Shown here: positions 6,851 through 15,388 of the stretch, one piece after another | How positions within the stretch are numbered: position 1 is the first letter of the stretch | Layout of the letters: the number at the start of each line of letters is the position of its first letter | The notes under the pieces: model-generated | Told to the model about the DNA's origin: nothing | The model's input: only the letters and a program-made list of their open reading frames with translations | The model's database searches: none | Made by a program: the position numbers and the translations under genes | Source: Microbacterium ureisolvens | GTDB taxonomy: Bacteria > Actinomycetota > Actinomycetes > Actinomycetales > Microbacteriaceae | DNA length: 64,000 nt | Assembly (NCBI RefSeq): GCF_019511645.1 | Contig: NZ_JAEUAX010000006.1 | Coordinates: 1 to 64,000 of the forward strand | Reading direction: 5' to 3'

Positions 6851-8770
6851 TCAATTGAGGACCCGCTCGAGTGCCGGCGCGTGCTGGTCGACGAGGGCGC
6901 CGGCGAGGAACGCGGCGAGCTCGCCGGTCGCGGCGAGCGGGAGCACCGCAGCGACGTACTGATCGGGACGCACGACGACGACCACGCCGTCGCGCGAGAT
7001 CCCGCGCTCCTCGAAGATGTCGTCGGTGGTCCACGCACTCGGCGCGGCCGCGTAGACCTTCTCCCAGTCGGTGAGCCCGAGGGGACCGGTCTTCGGCAGG
7101 AAGAGCTCGGGTACGCGGGTGATGTCGACGTCCTCGTGCGCCTGCTGATAGACCACCTTCACGTCGAACACGGCGTCGACGTCGGCACCGTCGGGCGTGA
7201 AGCGCTGCACGGGCGACTCCGGCGACGCCATGAACGCCGCCCAGTCGGAGAGGACGGATGCCTCGCCCGCGGCCGGCGCGTCGGCGAAGGCGTAGATCCG
7301 CCAGCGGCCGTCGGCTTTCGCGTGGTGCCCCAGATGCACGGGGTTGCCGTCGCACACGCGGACGACCTCGACCGACTTGAAGCGCTTGCCCAACGGGAAA
7401 CCATCGGCGAGGGCCTGGTGCGCAGCATTCGTCACGATCATCGATGGGCCGTACTGCGTCATGAAGCCCGACGGGAACTCCGCGGTGCCGAGGTAGAACG
7501 TCGCGAGCTCCTGGGGGTCGGAGATCTCCTCGGGCTTGCGAGCCATGAGGGTCGACCACTCGCGGTCGAAGTCGATGAGCTGCTGCGCGACGGGCTGCCG
7601 CTCGGCCGAATACGTCGACAGGAGCGAGGCGGGGCTGAGGCCGGTGAGGACGTGCCCCAGCTTCCAGCCGAGGTTGAAGCCGTCCTGCATCGAGACGTTC
7701 ATGCCCTGGCCCGCCTTGGCGCTGTGCGTGTGGCACGCGTCGCCGGTGAGGAAGACGCGCGGGTCGTGCCCCTGGTCGACGTCGACGTCGTCGAACTTGT
7801 CGGTCACGCGGTGGCCCACCTCGTACACGCTGTGCCACGCGACCTGCTTCACGTCGAGCGAGTACGGGTGCAGGATCGCGTTCGCCCTGCGGATGATCTC
7901 GTCGATGGGCGTCTGGCGCACCCGGTGGTCGTCGTCGGCGGCGACCGCACCGAGGTCGACGTAGACGCGGCAGAGGTAGCCCCCCTCGCGCGGGATCAGG
8001 AGGATGTTGCCGGCCTCCGCGTTGATCGCGCACTTGGTGCGCCAGTCCGGGAAGTCGGTGTTGACGAGCACGTCCATGACGCCCCACGCGTGGGCCGAGA
8101 ACGCGCCGACGTGCTTGCGCCCGATCGCCTCGCGCACGCCGCTGCGCGCGCCGTCGCACCCGACGACGTACTTCGCACGGACGATGCGCTCCTCGCCGGT
8201 GCGCTCCCCTGCCGTGTGGCGCACGCGCACCTCGACGGGGAAGTCGCCGTCGTCGTGGACCGTGAGGCCTGTGAATTCGATGCCGTAGTCGGGCACGATG
8301 CGGCCCGGACCGTGGGCGGCGGCCTCGGCGAAGTAGTCGAGCACGCGCGCCTGGTTCACGATGAGGTGCGGGAACTCGCTGATCTTGAGCGCGTAGTCCT
8401 CGGTGCGCGCCGTGCGGATGATGTTGTCGGGGTTCTCGGGATCGGGGCCCCAGAAGTTCATCCAGGCGATGTTGTAGGCCTCGGCGATGATGCGCTCCGC
8501 GAACCCGAACGCCTGGAACGTCTCGACGCTGCGCGGCTGGATGCCGTCGGCCTGGCCGAGCACGAGGCGTCCGTCACGCCGCTCGATCAGTCGCGTCGTG
8601 ACGCCGGGGAACTGCGACATCTGCGCCGCGAGGAGCATGCCCGCCGGCCCCGAGCCGACGATCAGCACGTCCGTCTCGTCGGGCAGCTCGACCGGGCGGT
8701 CGATGCCCGTGCCGGCGGCGTCCTGCACGCGCGGGTCGGCGGAGACGTAGCCGTGGTGGTGGAACTGCAT
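6851..8770 (-). CDS. FAD-dependent aromatic hydroxylase, 3-hydroxybenzoate 4-monooxygenase (MobA) type
   Basis: The 639-aa flavoprotein monooxygenase opens MQFHHHGY and closely follows the pattern of 3-hydroxybenzoate 4-monooxygenase (MobA), also about 639 aa. It shows the Rossmann motif VLIVGSGPAGMLLA (about 34-47), ELGQ/LGQADGIQPRS, the DG motif VVGCDGARSGVR, the GD motif VFLTGDACHTHSAKAGQGMN and a C-terminal thioredoxin-like domain typical of the phenol hydroxylase group. These enzymes use NAD(P)H and O2 to ortho-hydroxylate a phenol; MobA yields protocatechuate. AGGAGG precedes the ATG at 8770. It diverges from an IclR regulator across two palindromic boxes. With no hpaBC nearby, 3-hydroxyphenylacetate is an alternative substrate (inference). 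Confidence 0.82.
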   Translation of the reverse strand: MQFHHHGYVSADPRVQDAAGTGIDRPVELPDETDVLIVGSGPAGMLLAAQMSQFPGVTTRLIERRDGRLVLGQADGIQPRSVETFQAFGFAERIIAEAYNIAWMNFWGPDPENPDNIIRTARTEDYALKISEFPHLIVNQARVLDYFAEAAAHGPGRIVPDYGIEFTGLTVHDDGDFPVEVRVRHTAGERTGEERIVRAKYVVGCDGARSGVREAIGRKHVGAFSAHAWGVMDVLVNTDFPDWRTKCAINAEAGNILLIPREGGYLCRVYVDLGAVAADDDHRVRQTPIDEIIRRANAILHPYSLDVKQVAWHSVYEVGHRVTDKFDDVDVDQGHDPRVFLTGDACHTHSAKAGQGMNVSMQDGFNLGWKLGHVLTGLSPASLLSTYSAERQPVAQQLIDFDREWSTLMARKPEEISDPQELATFYLGTAEFPSGFMTQYGPSMIVTNAAHQALADGFPLGKRFKSVEVVRVCDGNPVHLGHHAKADGRWRIYAFADAPAAGEASVLSDWAAFMASPESPVQRFTPDGADVDAVFDVKVVYQQAHEDVDITRVPELFLPKTGPLGLTDWEKVYAAAPSAWTTDDIFEERGISRDGVVVVVRPDQYVAAVLPLAATGELAAFLAGALVDQHAPALERVLN

Positions 8771-8836
8771 CGGTGTCCTCCTCGGACGACGGTGTCGAGG
8801 GCTCGTGGCGCGAAGTGCTTGCTGCGAGCGCGAGCG

Positions 8837-8873
8837 TGTTCTATATTCGAACACGCCGTTCTACTATTGAACA
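8837..8873. promoter_or_regulatory. Tandem palindromic operators between mobA-like gene and iclR
   Basis: TGTTC-N7-GAACA (8837-8853) and CGTTC-N7-GAACA (8857-8873) are two 17-bp near-identical palindromes whose centres are 20 bp apart, about two helical turns. They fill the 126-bp gap between the divergent genes. This is the layout expected for an IclR dimer-of-dimers controlling both directions. Confidence 0.6.
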
Positions 8874-8896
8874 GATCGTATACGAAGGGATGCGGC

Positions 8897-9610
8897 ATGA
8901 CAAGGCTCGACAGCACGACAGCGCCCGCGTCGCAGACGCTGAGCCGCGGCATCCGGATCCTCGAAGTGCTCGCCGACGCGCGCGGGCCGCTCTCGATCGA
9001 CGAGATCGCCACGCGGCTCGAGGTGCATCGATCGGTGGCCTACCGGCTCCTGCGCACCCTCGAAGACCATGGGCTGGTCGAGCGCGACGCGGCGGGTCGC
9101 ATCGAACTCGGCGCGCGGCTCGCCGCCCTCGCGGCCGGCGTCGCGCACGACCTGCAGGCCGAGGCGCTCCCCGAGCTCACCGCGGTCGCGGGCGACCTCG
9201 GCGTCACCTGCTTCCTCGCGGTGCTCGACCATGAGGAGTGCGTCACCCTGTCGAGCGTCGAGCCGCGGCACGCCGTGAACCCCGTCGCGCAGCGGCCGGG
9301 AACGCGGCATCCCATCACGCGCGGCGCGCCGGGCAAGGCGATCCTGTCGCTGCTCCCGACGGCGGCGTGGCCGGCCGGCGTGTCAGCGGAGCTGACGGAG
9401 GAGGTGACGGACGCTGCCGCCCGCGGCTACGCGACCAGCCACGACGAGGTCATCCCGAGCCTGCGCGCGGTCGCCGTGCCCCTTGTCGTGCGCGGACGCG
9501 GGCCCGCGGCCATCGCGGTCGTGTTCGTCGCGAGCGCCCACTCGGACGACGAGATCGCGACGCGTCTCACCCGGTCGGCGGGGGCGATCCGCGAGGCGCT
9601 CGGCGGCTGA
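8897..9610 (+). CDS. IclR-family transcriptional regulator
   Basis: The 237-aa protein has an N-terminal winged helix (residues about 13-72; LSIDEIATRLEVHRSVAYRL) and a C-terminal effector-binding domain (about 85-237) with RHPITRGAPGKAIL and GYATSHDEVIPSLRAVAVPL, standard IclR features. It diverges from the aromatic hydroxylase gene and probably controls it and itself through the twin palindromes upstream. GAAGGGA lies before the ATG at 8897; the nearer ATG at 8890 is out of frame. The inducer is presumably the hydroxyaromatic substrate (inference). Confidence 0.85.
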   Translation: MTRLDSTTAPASQTLSRGIRILEVLADARGPLSIDEIATRLEVHRSVAYRLLRTLEDHGLVERDAAGRIELGARLAALAAGVAHDLQAEALPELTAVAGDLGVTCFLAVLDHEECVTLSSVEPRHAVNPVAQRPGTRHPITRGAPGKAILSLLPTAAWPAGVSAELTEEVTDAAARGYATSHDEVIPSLRAVAVPLVVRGRGPAAIAVVFVASAHSDDEIATRLTRSAGAIREALGG

Positions 9611-9622
9611 GGCTCTTCCGGC

Positions 9623-9931
9623 TTACGCGGTCGTCGAGTACTCGGTGACGAGGCGGATGTTGTACTCCGCGACGCGCTGCGGTACGCCGTCGAACGCCTC
9701 GGCCCGCGCGTCAGACGCCAGGTACTCCTTCTCGAGGGCGACGAACGCGTCCTCGTCGCCCGGCGCGCTCACCGCCCACACGAACTCGTTCGTCTCGGGC
9801 ACGCCGTAGGCGAACTCGATCGTGAAGCCGGCGGCGGGCCGCACCCGCGGCATCCACTCGTTCCACCACGCGACGAACGCGTCGTACTCCCCTTCGACGA
9901 GCGTGTACCGGCGGAGCTGGGTCGTCTTCAT
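9623..9931 (-). CDS. NIPSNAP-family protein
   Basis: The 102-aa product starts MKTTQLRRYTLVEGEYDAF and follows the ferredoxin-like NIPSNAP pattern (FVAWWNEWMPRVRPAAGFTIEFAYG, then a WAVSAPGDE strand). Members are small alpha/beta-barrel proteins often found beside catabolic genes; their biochemical role is unclear. GGGAG lies close to the ATG at 9931; an in-frame ATG at 9940 is an alternative start. It converges with the IclR gene. Confidence 0.7.
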   Translation of the reverse strand: MKTTQLRRYTLVEGEYDAFVAWWNEWMPRVRPAAGFTIEFAYGVPETNEFVWAVSAPGDEDAFVALEKEYLASDARAEAFDGVPQRVAEYNIRLVTEYSTTA

Positions 9932-9954
9932 GACTCCCATCCTGCCCGAAGACC

Positions 9955-9960
9955 TATACT
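9955..9960 (+). promoter_or_regulatory. Possible -10 box for the ThDP enzyme gene
   Basis: TATACT matches the -10 consensus and TGACTC 18 nt upstream (9931-9936) is a weak -35. Transcription from here would give a leader of about 105 nt containing the hairpin GCACCG-N8-CGGTGC and an A6 run before the ATG at 10071. Confidence 0.35.
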
Positions 9961-10070
9961 CGTCACGTCCGGTGGCACCGTCGCCCGCCGGTGCTCGAAA
10001 AAAGGGCACGCAGCGCGCTCGCGCGAGACACATACGGCTCTTGATCCGTTCCGTCTCGAAAGGCACCGCC

Positions 10071-11735
10071 ATGTCTCCCGCCATGAGCACCGTCTCGGCG
10101 CATGTCGCCCTCACGCTCGCCCGCCACATCGACCACGTCTTCGGCGTGATGGGCAACGGCAATGCGTACTTCCTCGACGCGCTCGAGCGCTCCACCGACG
10201 TGCACTTCACGGCGGTGCGCCACGAGGCGGGCGGCGTCGTCGCCGCCGACGCCTATCACCGCGCCTCCGGCCGGCTGGCCGCCGCCACCGCGACCTACGG
10301 CGCGGGCTTCACCAACACCCTGACCTCCCTCGCCGAAGCGGTGCAGGCCCACGTGCCGCTCGTGCTCGTCGTCGGCGATGAGCCGACGTCCGGCCCGCGC
10401 CCGTGGGACGTCGACCAGATCGCCCTCGCATCGGCCGTCGGCGCGCGCACCTATACGGTCGGGCGAGCGGATGCTGCGGCCACCACGATCATCGCGATCG
10501 AGCACGCGCTCACCTACCGGGTGCCCACAGTGCTCGCCATCCCCTATGACGTCGCCGCGCGCGATGCGGGGCCGCTTCCCGAGGCACCCGAGCCGCGTCT
10601 TCCCGCGCCGCTCGAGCCCGCAGGGCCGTTCGCCGAAGGCGCGGTCGAGGGGCTCGTCGAGGCGCTGGCCTCGGCCGAGCGCCCGTTCCTGCTCGCCGGT
10701 CGCGGAGCCTGGATCTCGGGCGCCGGCGAGGCGCTCGGCGACGTGGCCGACGCCGTCGGCGCCGTCACCGCCTCCACGGCCCTCGGCCGCGGCATCTTCC
10801 CGCGCGCCGAGTTCGACCTCGGGGTCGCCGGCGGCTTCGGCGCAGAAGGGGCGATGGAGCTCGTGCGCGAGGCGGACGTCGCCGTGGTCTTCGGAGCGTC
10901 GCTGAACCAGTTCACGATGCGGTTCGGAGACCTGTTCTCCCCCGGCACCCGGGTGTTCCAGGTCGACGTCGCACCGGCCGCCACCCACCCGCACGTCGGT
11001 GGCTACATCCGAGGCGATGCCGCAGTCGTGGCCCGCGCCGTCGCCGACGGCCTGCAGGCGCGCGGCGGTTCGGCGAGCGGCTGGCGCGAGCGCGTCGACC
11101 TCATGCCGCTGCGTGCCTATGAGCGCGGCGACGACGTCGCACCCGACGGCCGCCTCGACCCGCGCGCCGTCGCCGCGCGCATCGGTGAGCTGCTGCCCGA
11201 GGATCGCGTCGTCGTCTCGGACGGCGGACACTTCATCGGCTGGGCGAACATGTACTGGCCGGTCGCCGCGCCCGACCGCATGACGATGGTGGGCACGGCG
11301 TTCCAGTCGATCGGGCTCGGCTGGCCGTCGGTCCCCGGGGCCGCGCTCGCCAAGCCCTCGGCGACCGTCGTGCTCACGACCGGCGACGGCGGCGGGCTCA
11401 TGGCACTGGCCGACCTCGAGACCGCCGTCCGCGTCGCGGGCGGCCGCGGTCTCGCCGTCGTCTGGAACGACGCGGCCTACGGCGCCGAGATCAACCTGTA
11501 CGGCCTCAAGGGCCTCGCGAAGGAGCCCATGCTCATCCCGGAGGTCGACTTCGCCGCCCTGGCTTCCGGCGTCGGGGCGGAGGGCGTCGTCGTGCACACG
11601 CTGGCCGACCTCGACCGGCTTGCGCAGTGGGCCGCCGAGCCCGCAGCATCCCGCCCGTTCCTCGTGCTCGACTGCCGCATCTCGGGCGCGGTGATCGCGC
11701 CGTATCAGCGCGAGATCATCCGCGTGAACTCCTGA
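10071..11735 (+). CDS. Thiamine-diphosphate enzyme of the acetolactate synthase/decarboxylase family
   Basis: The 554-aa protein has the three-domain ThDP layout: a pyrimidine-binding domain (about 5-165, with the catalytic Glu in RHEAGG), a central domain (about 185-310) and a pyrophosphate-binding domain (about 365-540) with GDGGGLMALADLETAV ending NDAAYG, the GDG-N motif. Relatives include acetolactate synthase large subunits and benzoylformate or phenylpyruvate decarboxylases. No small regulatory subunit gene is adjacent, which argues against biosynthetic IlvB. Lying between aromatic genes it may act on an aryl 2-oxo acid (inference). GAAAGG lies 7 nt before the ATG. Confidence 0.75.
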   Translation: MSPAMSTVSAHVALTLARHIDHVFGVMGNGNAYFLDALERSTDVHFTAVRHEAGGVVAADAYHRASGRLAAATATYGAGFTNTLTSLAEAVQAHVPLVLVVGDEPTSGPRPWDVDQIALASAVGARTYTVGRADAAATTIIAIEHALTYRVPTVLAIPYDVAARDAGPLPEAPEPRLPAPLEPAGPFAEGAVEGLVEALASAERPFLLAGRGAWISGAGEALGDVADAVGAVTASTALGRGIFPRAEFDLGVAGGFGAEGAMELVREADVAVVFGASLNQFTMRFGDLFSPGTRVFQVDVAPAATHPHVGGYIRGDAAVVARAVADGLQARGGSASGWRERVDLMPLRAYERGDDVAPDGRLDPRAVAARIGELLPEDRVVVSDGGHFIGWANMYWPVAAPDRMTMVGTAFQSIGLGWPSVPGAALAKPSATVVLTTGDGGGLMALADLETAVRVAGGRGLAVVWNDAAYGAEINLYGLKGLAKEPMLIPEVDFAALASGVGAEGVVVHTLADLDRLAQWAAEPAASRPFLVLDCRISGAVIAPYQREIIRVNS

Positions 11736-11784
11736 CTCCTGCTGCCGAGCGCATCCTTCGCAGTGAAGGCCTCTCCCGGCCTCG

Positions 11785-12546
11785 TCACTCACCGGTGAAG
11801 TCGGGCTTGCGCTTCTGCTGGAAGGCGGCGAAGCCCTCCCGGTAGTCGGCGGTGCTGCGGAGGGCCTCCTGGCCGCGGGCCTCCTCGGCGACCGCGTCCC
11901 ACAGCCGCTCGCCGCGCAGGCGCGCGATGAGGCGCTTCGAGGCGACGAACGCCGCCGTCGGCCCCGACGCCGCGACCGTCGCCCGCTGCAGGGTGAAGTC
12001 GAAGACCTCCTCGACCGGCATCGCCCGACTGAACAGCCCCGCGGCCACGGCTTCCGCGCCCGAAATCATCGCACCGGTGTAGATGAGATCCAGCGCCCGG
12101 TGCGCGCCGAGCCGTTCGTAGAGCAGGGCGTGGCCGCCCGAGTCCAGCATCGCTCCGAGGCTCGCGAAGGGAGAGCCGATCTTGGCGTCCTCGGCGACGT
12201 ACACGACGTCGGTCGCGATCGCGAGCCCCAGACCCACGCCGAGGCACGCACCGTGGACAGCCGCGAAGGTCGGCGCGGGGAACGCGGCGATCCGCCTCAT
12301 CAGCGTCTCGACGCCGGCGAGGTATTCGGGCACGTCGTCGGTCGCCGGGTCCACACCCGCGATGTCGCGGCCCGCGCAGAACGCCCGACCCTCGGCGCGC
12401 AGCACGAGCGCACGCACCCCCGACTCCTCGGCGCTGCGGTACGCGGCATCCATCTCCCCCAGCTCGCGCAGCGAGAGCGCATTGAGCTTCCCGGGCGCGT
12501 TCAGCACGACCTCGGCGACATCGCCGGTGATGGACAGCTCGATCAT
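11785..12546 (-). CDS. paaG: Enoyl-CoA hydratase/isomerase of the paa operon (PaaG-like)
   Basis: The 253-aa crotonase has the family oxyanion-hole segments (FCAGRDIAG near 57-65 and AVHGACLGVGLGLA near 98-111). It is the last gene of the paaABCDE operon, 10 nt after paaE, with AAGAGG before its ATG. In the phenylacetate pathway PaaG isomerises ring-1,2-epoxyphenylacetyl-CoA to oxepin-CoA; crotonase paralogues are hard to tell apart by eye, so the PaaG assignment rests mainly on position. The gene converges with the ThDP enzyme gene. Confidence 0.7.
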   Translation of the reverse strand: MIELSITGDVAEVVLNAPGKLNALSLRELGEMDAAYRSAEESGVRALVLRAEGRAFCAGRDIAGVDPATDDVPEYLAGVETLMRRIAAFPAPTFAAVHGACLGVGLGLAIATDVVYVAEDAKIGSPFASLGAMLDSGGHALLYERLGAHRALDLIYTGAMISGAEAVAAGLFSRAMPVEEVFDFTLQRATVAASGPTAAFVASKRLIARLRGERLWDAVAEEARGQEALRSTADYREGFAAFQQKRKPDFTGE

Positions 12547-12556
12547 GGCGTTCCTC

Positions 12557-13750
12557 TTAGACGTCGTAGTCGACGACCACCGTGTCGGTCGTCGGGTGGG
12601 ATTGACAGGTCAGCACGTACCCGCGTTCGAGCTCGTCGGGTTCGAGCGCGTAGTTCTCGGTCATCGTGACCGACCCCTGGAGGAGGCGAGCACGACACGT
12701 GCCGCACACGCCGCCGGCACAGGCGAAGGGGACGTCCGGCCGCACCCGCAGCGCCGCGTTGAGGATCGACTCGTGCGCGGCGACGGGGCTGTCGACGGCC
12801 TGCGACTGCCCGTCGAGGGTGAACTCGATGCGGCGCACGGGCTCGTCCTCCGCCACCACGACGGTCCGACCCGCCGACGGCTCGGCGCGATCCCCCTCTC
12901 CCGTCGTGAAGAGCTCGTAGCGCACGTGCGCGGGGTCGATGCCGATGTCGGCGAGGGTGTCGCGGCAGAGCTGCACGAGCTCGAACGGCCCGCACAGGAA
13001 CCACTCGTCGACCGTGTCGGGGAGCACGAGGTCGCCGAGGATGCGCCGCAGCCTCGGCTCGTCGATGCGGCCCGAGAGCAGCGGCGCGGTGCGCTGCTCG
13101 CGTGAGAGCACGTGGTGCAGCGCGAGCCGGGTCGGATAGCGGTCCTTGAGGTCTGACAGCTCGTCGAGGAACATCACGTCGAGGCTCGAGCGGTTCGTGT
13201 ACACGAGCGTGAACCGCGACGTGCGTGACCGCGCCAGCACGGTCGCGGCGAGCGCCATGAGAGGCGTGATGCCGGACCCCGCGGCGATGCCCGCGACGTG
13301 CGCGTCGTCGAGGTCGGCGAGCTTCGACGTGAATGTTCCCTGCGGGCTCATCACGTCGATCTCGTCGCCGACCTTCAACTCGGTCTGCGCCCACGTCGAG
13401 AACCGGCCGCCGAGATCGCGCTTGATCGCGACGCTGATCGTGCGCGGCCCGTCGCCCCCGCCGCCGGAGTCCTCCGCGCGGCACAGCGAGTACGAGCGGC
13501 GCACCTCGTGCCCGTCGAGCACTTTGCGCAGGGCGACATGCTGCCCCGCGAGGTAGCCGAACTCGTCGCGGGCCTCCTCGGGGATCGCGAATGTCACCTC
13601 GACCGAGGCATCCGTCAGCGGCCTGATCGCGGCGACCCGCAGCGTGTGGAAGCGCGCGCGGTGCTTGGCCCCGCGCGGGCCGCCGACCGCGGTCGTCAGC
13701 AGCGTCTCGGCGATGCGCTCGTTCTCGCCCGCCGCGCCGTCGGGCCGCAT
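12557..13750 (-). CDS. paaE: Phenylacetyl-CoA epoxidase reductase subunit
   Basis: The 397-aa reductase has an FAD-binding ferredoxin-reductase domain (about 35-145; RSYSLCRAE), an NAD(P)-binding domain (about 150-270; GIAAGSGITPLMALA) and a C-terminal plant-type 2Fe-2S ferredoxin (about 305-397) with CAGGVCGTCRARL and a distal Cys in VLTCQSHP. It passes electrons from NADPH to the PaaABC oxygenase. The ATG at 13750 shares one base with the paaD stop (TGATG), so translation is coupled. Length is somewhat above the usual 350-360 aa because of an N-terminal extension. Confidence 0.92.
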   Translation of the reverse strand: MRPDGAAGENERIAETLLTTAVGGPRGAKHRARFHTLRVAAIRPLTDASVEVTFAIPEEARDEFGYLAGQHVALRKVLDGHEVRRSYSLCRAEDSGGGGDGPRTISVAIKRDLGGRFSTWAQTELKVGDEIDVMSPQGTFTSKLADLDDAHVAGIAAGSGITPLMALAATVLARSRTSRFTLVYTNRSSLDVMFLDELSDLKDRYPTRLALHHVLSREQRTAPLLSGRIDEPRLRRILGDLVLPDTVDEWFLCGPFELVQLCRDTLADIGIDPAHVRYELFTTGEGDRAEPSAGRTVVVAEDEPVRRIEFTLDGQSQAVDSPVAAHESILNAALRVRPDVPFACAGGVCGTCRARLLQGSVTMTENYALEPDELERGYVLTCQSHPTTDTVVVDYDV

Positions 13751-14247
13751 CAGTGCACCTTGAAGTGGTCGAAGGGCTCGAGGCACGCGCGGCACTCGTA
13801 GAGGGCCTTGCACGACGTCGACCCGAACCGAGCGATCTCACGCGTGTCGAGCGACCCGCAGCGCGGGCAGCGCACCGACAGCTGCAGCCGGATCGGCCCG
13901 CCCACGGCCGCGCGCCCGGAGGGCGGCGCGATGCCGTACTCGACGAGCTTGCGCTTGCCGGCCTCCGTCATCCAGTCCGTCGTCCACGCAGGGGTCAGCA
14001 CGAGTCGCACCTCGACGTCCTCGTAGCCCGCCGCCGTCAGCGCGAGCACGACGTCGTCGCGGATCGCATCCATCGCCGGGCAGCCCGAATAGGTCGGCGT
14101 GAGGGTGACGGTCACACGCCCGTCGTCGACGGCGACGTCGCGCAGCACGCCGAGGTCCTCGATCGTGAGGACGGGCACCTCGGGGTCGAGGACGGATGCC
14201 GCGACCTCCCACGCGCGCCGGGCCGTGGTGCCCAGGCCGGTCACCAT
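13750..14247 (-). CDS. paaD: Phenylacetyl-CoA epoxidase assembly protein
   Basis: The 165-aa protein has an N-terminal MIP18/DUF59-type domain (LDPEVPVLTIEDLGVLRDV ... TPTYSGCPAMDAI) and a C-terminal zinc ribbon with CPRCGSLDT and a second CKALYECRAC cluster, the PaaD layout. PaaD helps assemble metal centres of the epoxidase. Its start overlaps the end of paaC by 7 nt and its stop overlaps paaE, in the canonical paaABCDE order. Confidence 0.93.
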   Translation of the reverse strand: MVTGLGTTARRAWEVAASVLDPEVPVLTIEDLGVLRDVAVDDGRVTVTLTPTYSGCPAMDAIRDDVVLALTAAGYEDVEVRLVLTPAWTTDWMTEAGKRKLVEYGIAPPSGRAAVGGPIRLQLSVRCPRCGSLDTREIARFGSTSCKALYECRACLEPFDHFKVH

Positions 14248-15086
14248 GTGGCCCCCCGGTGCTGGCGGGCCAGCACCTGCATCTCAGCGAGCAGGTAGCC
14301 CAGCGTCGGGAAATGCGACCCGCGCCGCCCACCGGCCGACGACATCGCGGTGGCCGGGACCTCGAGCTCGGCCTCGGCGAACACCGCCGCGATCACCGCG
14401 TCGAACGCCGGCTGCAGCGCAGACGGCGGCACCGCGACGCCGTCGAGCCGGTCGATCAGCGGCTCGTCCCGGAACAGCTCGCCCACGTAGGGCCACACGT
14501 CGCCGATGGCCTGCACCATGCGCCGGCGCGACTCGTCGGTGCCGCCGGCCAGGCGCAGCGTCCACTGCACCGCGTGGTCGCGGTGGTACTCGACCTCCTT
14601 CACCGCCTTCGCGGCGATCGCGGCGAGCGTCTCGTCGGACGACCCGCTGAGTGCCGTGTAGAGCTCGAAGAGGTACACGGATGCTGCGAGCTGACGCGCG
14701 ATCGTCTGCGCGAAGTCCCCGTTGGGCTGCTCGAAGAGCCAGGCGCACCGGAACTCGGGCTCGTCGCGCCAGTAGGCGAGGTCGTCCTCGGAGCGCCCGT
14801 CGTAGCTGCCGGCATACCGCAGGAACGACCGCGCGTGCCCGAGCAGGTCGAGCGCGATGTTGGCGAGTGCGACGTCCTCCTCGAGCTCCGGGGCGCGGGC
14901 GATCCAGCCGCCGAGCTGCTGCGACAGGATGAGCGCGTCATCACCCAGCCACAGGGCGTACTCGGCCACCTCCGCCGTCGCCGCGCGGCCCTCGGCACCG
15001 GCCAGTTCGGCCGACAGCTCGACCTGCTCGACGGTCACGTCGCCGTGCGGGGCACCGACCGGTTCCTGAGCGTGTCGACGGGTCAC
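14241..15086 (-). CDS. paaC: Phenylacetyl-CoA epoxidase structural subunit
   Basis: The 281-aa ferritin-like helical protein is the non-catalytic partner of PaaA in the multicomponent phenylacetyl-CoA epoxidase. Typical helices are visible (GWIARAPELEEDVALANIAL, HARSFLRYAGSYDGR, KEVEYHRDHAVQWTLRLAGG). The GTG at 15086 overlaps the paaB stop by four bases (GTGA), marking it as the start; about 25 residues precede the conserved part, making the protein slightly longer than the enterobacterial one (248 aa). Confidence 0.92.
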   Translation of the reverse strand: MTRRHAQEPVGAPHGDVTVEQVELSAELAGAEGRAATAEVAEYALWLGDDALILSQQLGGWIARAPELEEDVALANIALDLLGHARSFLRYAGSYDGRSEDDLAYWRDEPEFRCAWLFEQPNGDFAQTIARQLAASVYLFELYTALSGSSDETLAAIAAKAVKEVEYHRDHAVQWTLRLAGGTDESRRRMVQAIGDVWPYVGELFRDEPLIDRLDGVAVPPSALQPAFDAVIAAVFAEAELEVPATAMSSAGGRRGSHFPTLGYLLAEMQVLARQHRGATW

Positions 15087-15388
15087 AGGTGCGGCACCCC
15101 CTCCGACGCCGTGTAGTACGTCGCGTGGCGGTAGTTCTTGCCCGCGGGGCTCTCGAAGAACGCCCCCTTCGCGTCGGGGTCGCTCGTCGTGATCGCGTCG
15201 GCGGGCACCACCCAGATCGAGGTGCCCTCCCCCCGGCGGGTGTACAGGTCGCGGGCGTTGCGCAGCGCAAGCTCGGCATCCGGCGCGTGCAGCGACCCGG
15301 CGTGCACATGGCTGAGCCCGCGGTTCGCGCGCACGAACACCTCCCACAGCGGCCACGACTCGCGCGGCGATGCACCTGGCGTGGTCAT
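15083..15388 (-). CDS. paaB: Phenylacetyl-CoA epoxidase small subunit
   Basis: The 101-aa protein shows the PaaB pattern: WPLWEVFVRANRGLSHVHAG, a HAPDAELALRNARDLYTRR helix and SIWVVPADAI. It bridges PaaAC heterodimers. Its ATG shares one base with the paaA stop (TGATG) and its stop overlaps paaC, indicating translational coupling through the operon. Confidence 0.94.
   Translation of the reverse strand: MTTPGASPRESWPLWEVFVRANRGLSHVHAGSLHAPDAELALRNARDLYTRRGEGTSIWVVPADAITTSDPDAKGAFFESPAGKNYRHATYYTASEGVPHL

Noticed and set aside
6738..6962. Possible gene starting just after the TGTACA repeat
   Set aside because: The product is Pro/Arg/Ser-rich without family features and overlaps the end of the MobA-like gene on the other strand. 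No regulator fold is visible.
6881..8896. Long plus-strand extension of the IclR gene to 909 aa
   Set aside because: The extension is antisense to the flavin hydroxylase and has no protein-like character; the IclR domain starts at 8897 behind its own ribosome site.
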